DNA of 39,737 bases from Nitrospira japonica (GTDB lineage Bacteria > Nitrospirota > Thermodesulfovibrionia > Thermodesulfovibrionales > SM23-35), in contig DYFC01000049.1 of assembly GCA_020725385.1 (NCBI GenBank), positions 1-39,737 on the forward strand, in the 5' to 3' direction. The translations under genes were made by a program, and so were the position numbers. This document shows positions 1-6,050 of the stretch, in pieces. The notes below the pieces were generated by a model. That model did no database searches. It had not been told where the DNA came from and saw only the letters and a program-made list of their open reading frames with translations. The first letter of the stretch is position 1; the number at the start of each line of letters is the position of its first letter.

Positions 1-263
1 TCCTTTATCACCGGCTGTGCATCGTGCATTACTTTGTTTACTACCGGCATCATGTCAGCAAGCATTCCCTGCGCTATCTTCATCATGTCAAATAACTGCA
101 GGAAGAACGGGATATTATCTCCAACCTTCTTTAATAATTCTATTGTCTCTTCTCTCTCAAAACGCTCCCTGACGTCCTTTATCACCGGCTGTGCATCGTG
201 CATTACTTTGTTTACTACCGGCATCATGTCAGCAAGCATTCCCTGCGCTATCTTCATCATGTC
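1..263. repeat. 89-bp exact direct repeat, period 174 bp (58 codons)
   Basis: Positions 1-89 and 175-263 are identical base for base. The copies are in frame inside the DUF1641 gene and encode the same 29-residue segment. The left copy runs into the window edge, so the repeat may be longer or have more copies. Confidence 0.9.
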
Positions 264-509
264 CAGCAATTGTACAAAAGTAGGAATGTTGTCTCCTACT
301 TTCATAATTAGATCAAGAGTTTCATCACGCTCATATTTTATTCTCAAATCTTTTATAGTAGGTCGCAAATCTTTAGATATCTTTTCAAGCGCGGGCATCA
401 TGTCAGCGAGAATATTCTCTATCATGTGAAATTTTGAATATATCTCATTCACCTGAATAGCCATTTTCTCGTTGCCATTTGACGGTTTAACTGTAGGGTT
501 CTCTGCCAT
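1..509 (-). CDS. DUF1641 repeat protein (3' end outside window)
   Basis: The reading frame opens with ATG at 509 on the minus strand, behind a good ribosome site (AAAGGAGCTGA), and stays open to the left edge, so the C-terminus is missing. The visible 169 residues are acidic, Met-rich and predicted helical. They consist of a repeated unit of about 58 residues with the pattern DMMPVVNKVMHDAQPVIKD, then ERFEREETIELLKKVGDNIP, then DMMKIAQGML. This matches the DUF1641 (COG2427) family by recall. Genes of that family commonly sit beside sulfide:quinone oxidoreductase-like flavoproteins, and here the gene lies 45 bases downstream of one on the same strand, so the two are probably cotranscribed. Its biochemical role is not known; an accessory role for the membrane flavoprotein is inference. 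The first repeat is diverged, while the next two are nearly identical. Confidence 0.75.
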   Translation of the reverse strand, partial: MAENPTVKPSNGNEKMAIQVNEIYSKFHMIENILADMMPALEKISKDLRPTIKDLRIKYERDETLDLIMKVGDNIPTFVQLLDMMKIAQGMLADMMPVVNKVMHDAQPVIKDVRERFEREETIELLKKVGDNIPFFLQLFDMMKIAQGMLADMMPVVNKVMHDAQPVIK

Positions 510-554
510 TTCAGCTCCTTTAAATTATATTGCTTATACTGAAAATAAATTCGT

Positions 555-1715
555 TTATAATAAACCCGGCATCATCATGTTCCAGTAAAGTCCCCTAAGC
601 ATATATACTTTTAATACCCAGTTTATATAACTTTCCTGTGCAGGAGATATACTTTCAGTATAATTAAAATGAGCAAACATTACCCTTTTATCCCTTGTAA
701 GAATCGGGCATATTATTTCACCGTCGTATATATCTTTATCAGAAAGAGGTTCACCTTTTATTTGTGCAGTCAATCTTTTCTCAAGAACTGCTGCTTGTTT
801 TCTTGCTCCTGAAGCTGTTTTCGATGTCGGAAAGTCTGAGGCATCACCAATAGTATAAATATTACTTACACGTTTACTATTCATTTTAAATTTATCTGCT
901 GTAACATAACCAGAAGCATCTCCTATACCTTCTGAGTCCTGAATAACTTGCTCACCTTCATGTGAAGGAGTAAAACAACACAAATCATACCTTAATTCTC
1001 TTCCATCATAGCCTCTTATAATCTTCTTTTCATGATCAATTTCTGAAGGAACATAGTTTGCAACAACTTCAATTCCTCTATTTTCGAATATTTTGCTTAA
1101 CTTCGAAGCATAAGGTTCCCTTGAAAAACACTTTGGCATTGGACTCGTGATAATGAATCTGAAATTGTCTCTTTTTCCGTTTCTTCTCATCATATCCTCA
1201 GCCATTGCAATATACTTTATTGGAGCTGCAGGGCATTTAATAGGAAGGTCAACAATTAAAGAAACAATTGTTCCTCCATCCATATTTTTTAATGTATCTC
1301 TCATCTTAAGTGCGCCATCGAATGTATAAAACATCCCGAAGCCATCACCTTTTGCAAGAGCTTCTTTTGCACCTTCGGGTTCAGCATAAACATATTTTGC
1401 ACCGGTCGCAATAACAAGATAGTCATAAGAAATGCTACCATTAGACTTTGTCACAACTTTATTATTTTCAGAATCAATCAATGTTGCCTCATCAATTATA
1501 AGTTTTATACCATCTGAAAATAAATCTCTTGTGTTTCTGATCAAATCTTCAGGTTCTACAAGTTCAAAAGCAAGTAATGTATAACCCGGTTGATAATAGT
1601 GTTTTTCACTTCTCTCGATTACTACTATTTCCAGATCATCTTTGTGGAATTTTCTTCTCATTCTGTTGGCAACCATAGTACCAGCACAACCACCACCTAA
1701 AATAACTAATCTCAT
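555..1715 (-). CDS. Sulfide:quinone oxidoreductase-like FAD protein
   Basis: 386 residues, the usual size for the SQR / type II NADH dehydrogenase superfamily. The N-terminal dinucleotide fold has GGGCAG at 7-12 and the second FAD motif is IYTIGDASDFP around 286-296. Two cysteines sit where SQR places its redox pair: Cys161 in KCPAAP and Cys336 in GEIICPILT, the latter followed by a segment resembling the C-terminal part of SQRs. By family knowledge the protein would oxidise sulfide at the membrane surface and pass electrons to quinone through FAD. The C-terminus (YINWVLKVYMLRGLYW) is hydrophobic and amphipathic, as expected for monotopic membrane attachment. The ATG at 1715 follows AGGGGGT. 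The DUF1641 gene lies directly downstream. The exact SQR type, and whether sulfide or another thiol is the substrate, cannot be settled by eye. Confidence 0.8.
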   Translation of the reverse strand: MRLVILGGGCAGTMVANRMRRKFHKDDLEIVVIERSEKHYYQPGYTLLAFELVEPEDLIRNTRDLFSDGIKLIIDEATLIDSENNKVVTKSNGSISYDYLVIATGAKYVYAEPEGAKEALAKGDGFGMFYTFDGALKMRDTLKNMDGGTIVSLIVDLPIKCPAAPIKYIAMAEDMMRRNGKRDNFRFIITSPMPKCFSREPYASKLSKIFENRGIEVVANYVPSEIDHEKKIIRGYDGRELRYDLCCFTPSHEGEQVIQDSEGIGDASGYVTADKFKMNSKRVSNIYTIGDASDFPTSKTASGARKQAAVLEKRLTAQIKGEPLSDKDIYDGEIICPILTRDKRVMFAHFNYTESISPAQESYINWVLKVYMLRGLYWNMMMPGLL

Positions 1716-1780
1716 TTTAAAATACCCCCTGTTTTGTTAATTGCATTCTAGCAAATTTTTTATTATTTGGATTAATTAGA

Positions 1781-1807
1781 TTAATAATACTTTTTATAAT
1801 TTGTCAA
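1781..1807 (-). promoter_or_regulatory. Possible promoter for the SQR-DUF1641 pair
   Basis: On the minus strand TTGACA (1807-1802) is followed after 15 bases by TATTAA (1786-1781), about 66 bases before the SQR start. The spacer is shorter than ideal, and the region is so AT-rich that chance matches are likely. Confidence 0.3.
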
Positions 1808-1909
1808 CGTATAATTATATTTATTATGATAAATATAATTTCAGTTTTTTATTACTTAAATTTATAGATTTATATCTACTTATAACCAATTTTTTATGTT
1901 GACAAATTA
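1797..1909. repeat. 12-bp inverted repeat in a divergent intergenic region
   Basis: TAATTTGTCAAC (1797-1808) and GTTGACAAATTA (1898-1909) are exact inverted copies 89 bases apart. They lie between the SQR gene and the 2Fe-2S gene, and each contains a TTGACA facing outward toward one of the genes. They could be paired -35 elements or a shared operator. Confidence 0.55.
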
Positions 1910-1931
1910 AATTTGTATCTTGAAAAATATG

Positions 1932-1960
1932 TTAATAAGTTTAAATTAGAAGATTATAAT
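1932..1960 (+). promoter_or_regulatory. Possible promoter for the 2Fe-2S protein gene
   Basis: TTAATA (1932-1937), a 17-base spacer and a perfect TATAAT (1955-1960) lie 30 bases before the ATG at 1990. The -35 box is poor. Confidence 0.35.
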
Positions 1961-1989
1961 AATATTACTTTACATATGGTCAAACTAAA

Positions 1990-2445
1990 ATGAACCTTTT
2001 TATTAACGGGAAATCTTTTGAAGTAGATATTGATGCTCAAGAAACATTATTACACGTTCTGAGAGATCGTCTTGGATTTATGCAAGACATAACAGAATGT
2101 GATTCTGGAGAATGTTCTGGCTCTTGTACTGTCTTAATAAATGGAAAAGGTAACCCAGCTTGCAAAGTAATTGTTGGAACTCTTAATGGAGACAGAATAA
2201 GAACTATTGAAGGCATACCAGAAGAACATCCTGTTAAAAAGATATGGAAAGAAGAAGGTATAGAAACATGTCCGATTTGCAAATCAGGACAAATAATGAA
2301 GGTAATATCTTTACTTGCAAGAATGTTAAATCCTGCTCCAATTGATATAAAAGAAGAATTAAATACACCACATTGTAAATGTGGAGAAAACCCCAAAATA
2401 ATCAAAGCAGTTAATAAAGCCTCAAAATACTGTTACGACTCCTGA
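1990..2445 (+). CDS. 2Fe-2S protein, CoxS/XDH small-subunit family, orphan
   Basis: 151 residues, the normal length for the small iron-sulfur subunit of molybdenum hydroxylases (CO dehydrogenase CoxS, isoquinoline oxidoreductase, xanthine dehydrogenase). The N-terminal plant-ferredoxin-type cluster is bound by Cys37, Cys42, Cys46 and Cys58 (CDSGECSGSC...AC). The C-terminal cluster uses Cys94 and Cys97 (CPIC) plus Cys129 and Cys131 (CKC). All eight ligands are therefore present. The usual CGYC and CRCTGY are changed to CPIC and CKCGEN. In known enzymes this subunit passes electrons from a molybdopterin large subunit to FAD, but no large or FAD subunit is encoded nearby. The gene is divergent from the SQR gene and upstream of DsrC-like and radical SAM genes, so it may serve as a free-standing electron carrier (inference). 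No clear ribosome site precedes the ATG. Confidence 0.8.
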   Translation: MNLFINGKSFEVDIDAQETLLHVLRDRLGFMQDITECDSGECSGSCTVLINGKGNPACKVIVGTLNGDRIRTIEGIPEEHPVKKIWKEEGIETCPICKSGQIMKVISLLARMLNPAPIDIKEELNTPHCKCGENPKIIKAVNKASKYCYDS

Positions 2446-2459
2446 GTACGTCCAAAAGC

Positions 2460-2476
2460 CCCTCTGGTAGAGAGGG
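2460..2476 (+). other. Small hairpin after the 2Fe-2S gene
   Basis: CCCTCT, loop GGTAG, AGAGGG form a 6-bp GC-containing stem 14 bases after the stop codon. No T-run follows, so it is a weak terminator candidate or an mRNA 3'-end structure. Confidence 0.3.
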
Positions 2477-2553
2477 AAAGCACAATTTATATATAATAAA
2501 AAATCTAAGTATAGATAATCTCTTTTGTATCCAGCACAACTTCCAAAAATATC

Positions 2554-2582
2554 TTGATTTTGATTTATCATTCACCTATAAT
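2554..2582 (+). promoter_or_regulatory. Promoter for the DsrC-like / radical SAM pair
   Basis: TTGATT (2554-2559), a 17-base spacer and a perfect TATAAT (2577-2582). Transcription would begin near 2589, just before the AAGGA ribosome site at 2607-2611. Confidence 0.6.
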
Positions 2583-2622
2583 TTTAATTATCATATTTAA
2601 TAAATCAAGGACATTACGATAA

Positions 2623-2955
2623 TTGCAAACTATCATTTGTGAAGGATTAGAAATCCAATTGGATAATGAGGGTTTTCTCATTAATCCAAAGATATGGGAT
2701 GAAAATATAGCATGTGCTATAGCACGCAAGGAAGGTATTAAGGGATTAACTGAAGAGATGCTTGAAATAATTTATTTCATTAGAGATTATTATGAAACTA
2801 ATGATGCTTTCCCGTCATTAACATTTGTCGCAAAAAGTCTTAATAAATCCACCAGTCACGTTTTATCTCTTTTCGGACATCATGCGCGGGCATGGAAAAT
2901 AGCAGGACTACCTCAACCAAAAGGAGAACTTTCTTATTTACTCGGAGGATTTTAA
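2623..2955 (+). CDS. DsrC/TusE-fold protein lacking the C-terminal redox cysteines
   Basis: 110 residues, the size of DsrC/TusE proteins. Family features are the early GFLINPKIWDENIA segment, the central EEMLEIIYFIRDYY helix, and the C-terminal stretch ending in KIAGLPQPKG. Canonical DsrC ends in a flexible arm with two cysteines, one in the CKxAGLP region and one penultimate in PTGCV, which carry sulfur as a persulfide or trisulfide. Here the first is replaced (WKIAGLP) and the Gly-Cys-Val end is replaced by a longer tail, GELSYLLGGF, so classical sulfur transfer is not possible. The only cysteines are Cys6 and Cys32, near the N-terminus. The TTG start at 2623 is chosen because AAGGA lies 11 bases upstream and the homologous N-terminus begins there. 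The radical SAM gene follows after 27 bases. A regulatory or scaffold role, or a modified tail, is speculation. Confidence 0.75.
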   Translation: MQTIICEGLEIQLDNEGFLINPKIWDENIACAIARKEGIKGLTEEMLEIIYFIRDYYETNDAFPSLTFVAKSLNKSTSHVLSLFGHHARAWKIAGLPQPKGELSYLLGGF

Positions 2956-2982
2956 TTAATATATTTTATTGAAAATTAAAAT

Positions 2983-3741
2983 ATGAGTATTGTTGAATCA
3001 CAGAAAAAACTAATTAATCCTATCGCACTTGCTTCATTTTTACAGAATTCAGTATGCAAAGGCTCTTCAGCAAGATATACTGATTTTCTTTGCACAGGAC
3101 CACGTGGAGGACTATCAACAGGATTTATAGCAGGATGCTGTTTACAATGTGCATTTTGTTATATTGATGATTCCAGAGACCATCCTGAAAAATACGGCAA
3201 GTTTTATACTCCAGATGAAGCTCTTGAAGAGATGCTTAAAAAAGCAAATATTAAAGGTGTAAAAAGGCTAAAACTCTCTGGAGGCGAACCCACACTTTGC
3301 TATGAGCATCTTTTTAAAATACTTGAAAGTATTCAAGATAAAGACATTATACTTACACTTGAAACAAATGGAATATTGCTGGGGTATAATAGAGAATATG
3401 TTAATCTTTTATCAAAATATAATCAATTCCACATTAGAATTTCTTTAAAAGCAGGGACTCCAAAAAGTTTTTCTAAAATAACAGGCGCTGAAGAAGAATT
3501 TTTTGAGCTTCCTTTTGACGCAATAAAATTCCTTATTTCAACAAAAATGTCTTTCCATGTATCTGCTATGACAGACCAAAGAATAATGCCGCCTGAAGAT
3601 AAAATATTACTAATAGAAAAACTTAGAGCAATAGGATATAAAGATTTTATTGAAGAAGAAACACTCTCCATATATCCTATAACAATTGCCAGATTAAAAA
3701 ACGCAGGTATAGTTTTTTTACAGGAAAAATACACAGACTAA
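2983..3741 (+). CDS. Radical SAM protein of unknown substrate
   Basis: 252 residues. The CX3CX2C cluster motif is Cys52-x3-Cys56-x2-Cys59 in GCCLQCAFCY, and the SAM-binding Gly-Glu motif is LKLSGGEPTLCYEH around 97-110, followed by LETNGILLG. These are hallmarks of the radical SAM superfamily, which uses a [4Fe-4S] cluster and S-adenosylmethionine to generate a 5'-deoxyadenosyl radical. There is no C-terminal SPASM or twitch cysteine cluster, so it is a minimal single-domain enzyme, closer to activase or MoaA-like oxidoreductases. It lies 27 bases after a DsrC-like gene and behind the same predicted promoter. That makes the DsrC-like protein, or a sulfur-pathway cofactor, a candidate substrate (inference). 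No clear ribosome site precedes the ATG at 2983. Confidence 0.8.
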   Translation: MSIVESQKKLINPIALASFLQNSVCKGSSARYTDFLCTGPRGGLSTGFIAGCCLQCAFCYIDDSRDHPEKYGKFYTPDEALEEMLKKANIKGVKRLKLSGGEPTLCYEHLFKILESIQDKDIILTLETNGILLGYNREYVNLLSKYNQFHIRISLKAGTPKSFSKITGAEEEFFELPFDAIKFLISTKMSFHVSAMTDQRIMPPEDKILLIEKLRAIGYKDFIEEETLSIYPITIARLKNAGIVFLQEKYTD

Positions 3742-3840
3742 ACCATAAAAGCTAACAAGCCTACAAGCAAAAGAATCTAACAAAATAATAAGAATAGAAA
3801 ACTTTAAAATTAAGACTTGTAACTTGAGGCTGGACGTCAG

Positions 3841-3877
3841 CATTTTATTATCTGTTATTCGTTGTACGTATAAAATG
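3841..3877. other. Hairpin in the 217-base gap between convergent genes
   Basis: CATTTTAT (3841-3848) pairs with ATAAAATG (3870-3877) across a 21-base loop. It lies between the radical SAM gene and the second DsrC-like gene, which face each other. There is no T-run, and I see no gene in this gap. Confidence 0.3.
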
Positions 3878-3929
3878 AGGCACGGGTAATAGATACAAAA
3901 ATGAATTTCTCTCTAACTTAGTTTTATAA

Positions 3930-3946
3930 GCCTTTTAACTAAAGGC
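3930..3946 (-). terminator. Possible terminator after the second DsrC-like gene
   Basis: GCCTTT and AAAGGC flank a 5-base loop. Read leftward the stem comes 12 bases after the stop codon at 3959 and is followed by TTATAAAAC. The T content is modest, so this is a weak call. Confidence 0.35.
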
Positions 3947-3958
3947 CGAAGGCATTCC

Positions 3959-4300
3959 TCAGACTCCACCGACACAAGTATTTGAAGGTAATCCAGCCCA
4001 TTTCAATAAACTTTGAATTGATAGTCCTCCAAATAATCTGTGCAGTTTTGCTATGGTAAAACCTGTACCTTTAGTAATCAAAAAAAGTATTTCACCATCT
4101 TTATTCGGCAACATACCTTTTTTATGTAAATCTCTAAGAAGTTCAAGAACAGACCACTGTTTTGGGTCATCTCCAAGTCCTTTAAATCCGTCATTAAGTG
4201 ATAATTTCTTAGCAATTTCTCTATTCCACTTGGAATAATCTTTTAAAAAACCGTTATCATCGAGTTCAATAATATCACCTTGAAATTCAATAGTTGGCAT
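3959..4300 (-). CDS. DsrC/TusE-like protein with a single C-terminal cysteine
   Basis: 113 residues. Family signs are IIELDDNGFLKDYSKWNREIA at the N-terminus, a central QWSVLELLRDLHKKG helix, a LHRLFGG motif and a C-terminal LLKWAGLP stretch. The upstream arm cysteine is replaced by Leu (LLKWAGLP instead of CKxAGLP). Cys109 remains in the tail PSNTCVGGV, but it is fifth from the end instead of second. One active cysteine is typical of TusE-type sulfur relay proteins; two are required for the DsrC role in dissimilatory sulfite reduction. The protein may therefore be a sulfur carrier, perhaps receiving sulfane sulfur made by the nearby SQR-like enzyme (inference). The ATG at 4300 follows GAGGGAA at 5-base spacing. 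This gene and the DsrC-like gene at 2623-2955 are diverged paralogues. Confidence 0.75.
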   Translation of the reverse strand: MPTIEFQGDIIELDDNGFLKDYSKWNREIAKKLSLNDGFKGLGDDPKQWSVLELLRDLHKKGMLPNKDGEILFLITKGTGFTIAKLHRLFGGLSIQSLLKWAGLPSNTCVGGV

Positions 4301-4324
4301 AAGTTCCCTCTTTTTTATTATTAA

Positions 4325-4352
4325 ATTATCATATGTTACGAGTGAGTTTCAA
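4325..4352 (-). promoter_or_regulatory. Possible promoter for the second DsrC-like gene
   Basis: On the minus strand TTGAAA (4352-4347), a 16-base spacer and GATAAT (4330-4325) lie 25 bases before the ATG at 4300. Confidence 0.4.
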
Positions 4353-4482
4353 TAGTGCAAATAATTATATAAATAAAAACTCATTTATGTTTGTTCAATT
4401 TTTAGGTTAAAATAAACATCATACTTAATTAAAACTATTAATTTTAAGTATGTTTTCAAATATTTTATTTTGGAGGATAATA

Positions 4483-5226
4483 ATGAAATATAAAATACAT
4501 CCAATTGTAATGGGCACAAAAGCTTTTGATAAAGGTATGATGACCTATCAGCACGACTATGGTAAACCTTATACAATTCCTATTTATTGCTGGTATATCG
4601 AGGGAGGGGACAAAAAAATAATTGTTGATACCGGCGAATTTGCACCTCTTCAATCTAAAGAAAGAGAAGAAGCTATCGGAGGAAAAATTTATAAATTTGA
4701 AGAAGGACTTGCAAAGTGGGGATTAAAGCCAGAGGACATAGATATTGTTATTCATACCCATTTACACAATGACCACTGTGAGAATGATGACAAATGTATT
4801 AATGCTGTCTTTTATGTGCATGAAAAGGAACTCGAAAGCATTCACAATCCTCATCCATTAGACTTCCGTTATATGGAAGATTATATTTTGGACGTTGAAA
4901 AAAGAGGGCAAATAAAGAAGTTAAATGAAGATACAGAAGTTGTTCCTGGAATTAAAATGATTCACACACCGGCACACACAGAAGGAGGGATGACTGTTTT
5001 AATTGACACAGAAAAAGGTAAAGCAGCAATAACTGGGTTTTGTTTGATAATGGAAAATTTCAACCCTCCACCTAAAATAAAAGCAATGGAGATGGAGGTT
5101 ATTCCTCCGGGGACCTCTGTAAATCCAAAACAGGCCTATGACATAATGTTAAAAGTAAGAGATATGGCTGACATTTTAATCCCGTTACATGAACCAAAGT
5201 TTGCATCAATTGATACAATACCTTAA
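4483..5226 (+). CDS. MBL-fold metallohydrolase, AHL-lactonase-like family
   Basis: 247 residues. The metal motif HxHxDH is present as H93-L-H95-N-D97-H98, with a further ligand His165 in HTPAHTEGG and His236 in LIPLHEP. The Asp that bridges the two metals in most family members, normally in a TGD motif, is not there: the segment reads AITGFCLIMENF (185-193). I recall a branch annotated as N-acyl homoserine lactonase-like that carries this TGFC form, so the change may define a subfamily and not a broken enzyme. The substrate is unknown. The ATG at 4483 is preferred to the in-frame ATG at 4450 because GGAGG (4472-4476) lies six bases ahead of it. It stands divergent from the DsrC-like gene and converges on ogg with seven bases between stop codons. 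Confidence 0.8.
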   Translation: MKYKIHPIVMGTKAFDKGMMTYQHDYGKPYTIPIYCWYIEGGDKKIIVDTGEFAPLQSKEREEAIGGKIYKFEEGLAKWGLKPEDIDIVIHTHLHNDHCENDDKCINAVFYVHEKELESIHNPHPLDFRYMEDYILDVEKRGQIKKLNEDTEVVPGIKMIHTPAHTEGGMTVLIDTEKGKAAITGFCLIMENFNPPPKIKAMEMEVIPPGTSVNPKQAYDIMLKVRDMADILIPLHEPKFASIDTIP

Positions 5227-5233
5227 CTTTAAT

Positions 5234-5893
5234 TTATTTAAATATCTCACCTGTTTCTTTATACCAGAATAAAAAATCAAGGTGTGAAAGAGGAATACCT
5301 ATAGATTCTGAAAAATCCTTCATTTTTCGTTCAATCTCCAGATATTTTTTTCTACTTAGAGAAACCGGCATTTCGTTAATAACCCCGAGTGCATTGAGAT
5401 TTCTCAAAATATGCCTGTCAAGTATTGCAATATCTTCTCCAAACCCTATATTTCTCAGAAAATGCCCTGCTTCTTTATATCCGATTCCTTTAAGATTTTT
5501 CACAAGCCATTCCCTGCATTCGAATGAAGTCGAAAAACCTGCAAGAACTTTTTTTATTTGCAATCTACCATCTTTCTTAAATTTTTCTCTTGCTCCAAGA
5601 AGATAATCAGCCTTTTTATTATGAAATCTGACAAGTTTTTTTAAGATTAATCTTATATCTGAATTCTTGCCTTTAAGCAATAAATCTCTGTCATTTAGAA
5701 TACATACAGCTTCCCAGCATGATTTTGCCTTTGATTGCGGTGTAAGCAAACAAAAACATAGTTCCTTAAAAATATCCTCATCCGAACTTTTCCCATGGAG
5801 ATTTTTAAATTCATTTAAACGTTTTATAATCTCATATTTTTTCTTTGAATAAAGAGACTTTAATTTATTGATTAAACCTTTTTTTATTTTCAT
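5234..5893 (-). CDS. ogg: N-glycosylase/DNA lyase (Ogg2 family)
   Basis: 219 residues from the chosen ATG. The helix-hairpin-helix is LKGIGYKEAGHFLRNIG at about 134-150, with catalytic Lys140 and catalytic Asp159 in AILDRH. The C-terminus WYKETGEIFK is diagnostic of the Ogg2 branch first described in archaea, where the terminal lysine helps recognise 8-oxoguanine. The enzyme removes 8-oxoguanine from DNA and nicks the backbone by beta-elimination. No iron-sulfur cluster cysteines follow the catalytic core, unlike Nth or MutY. A TTG at 5911 would add six residues; ATG at 5893 is preferred on start-codon grounds, though neither has a strong ribosome site. It appears to be a single-gene unit. 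Confidence 0.85.
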   Translation of the reverse strand: MKIKKGLINKLKSLYSKKKYEIIKRLNEFKNLHGKSSDEDIFKELCFCLLTPQSKAKSCWEAVCILNDRDLLLKGKNSDIRLILKKLVRFHNKKADYLLGAREKFKKDGRLQIKKVLAGFSTSFECREWLVKNLKGIGYKEAGHFLRNIGFGEDIAILDRHILRNLNALGVINEMPVSLSRKKYLEIERKMKDFSESIGIPLSHLDFLFWYKETGEIFK

Positions 5894-5966
5894 GTTCTTA
5901 GGATAACACAATCTTTGATAATAGAGAATTCAAAACCCTTTTATCATTCCCGAAACAAAACTGGTA

Positions 5967-5996
5967 TTGTAAAAATAAGATTTATAGAAATATAAT
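5967..5996 (+). promoter_or_regulatory. Promoter for the Do-family protease gene
   Basis: TTGTAA (5967-5972), an 18-base spacer and a perfect TATAAT (5991-5996). Predicted start near 6003, giving a leader of about 48 bases. Confidence 0.5.
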
Positions 5997-6050
5997 ATAA
6001 AACTTAATGTTTCCTTAATTTACTTTAAAAAAAGAGGGAGAATGGTTTTT

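Noticed and set aside
1-263. CRISPR-like spaced direct repeats
   Set aside because: Only two visible copies, 89 bases long, in frame in a coding sequence that continues between them; the encoded protein repeats explain them.
34-429. Rightward open frame opposite the DUF1641 gene
   Set aside because: It is the mirror of a repeat protein with a good ribosome site on the other strand, and its own product is Ser/Ile/Phe-rich with no recognisable family.
2983-3741. AmrS partner of the AmrB protein encoded at 35093-35896
   Set aside because: It is 32 kb away, is shorter than AmrS, and shows no specific similarity beyond the radical SAM core.
5234-5893. Endonuclease III or MutY
   Set aside because: No C-terminal four-cysteine cluster; the terminal WYKETGEIFK is the Ogg2 ending.
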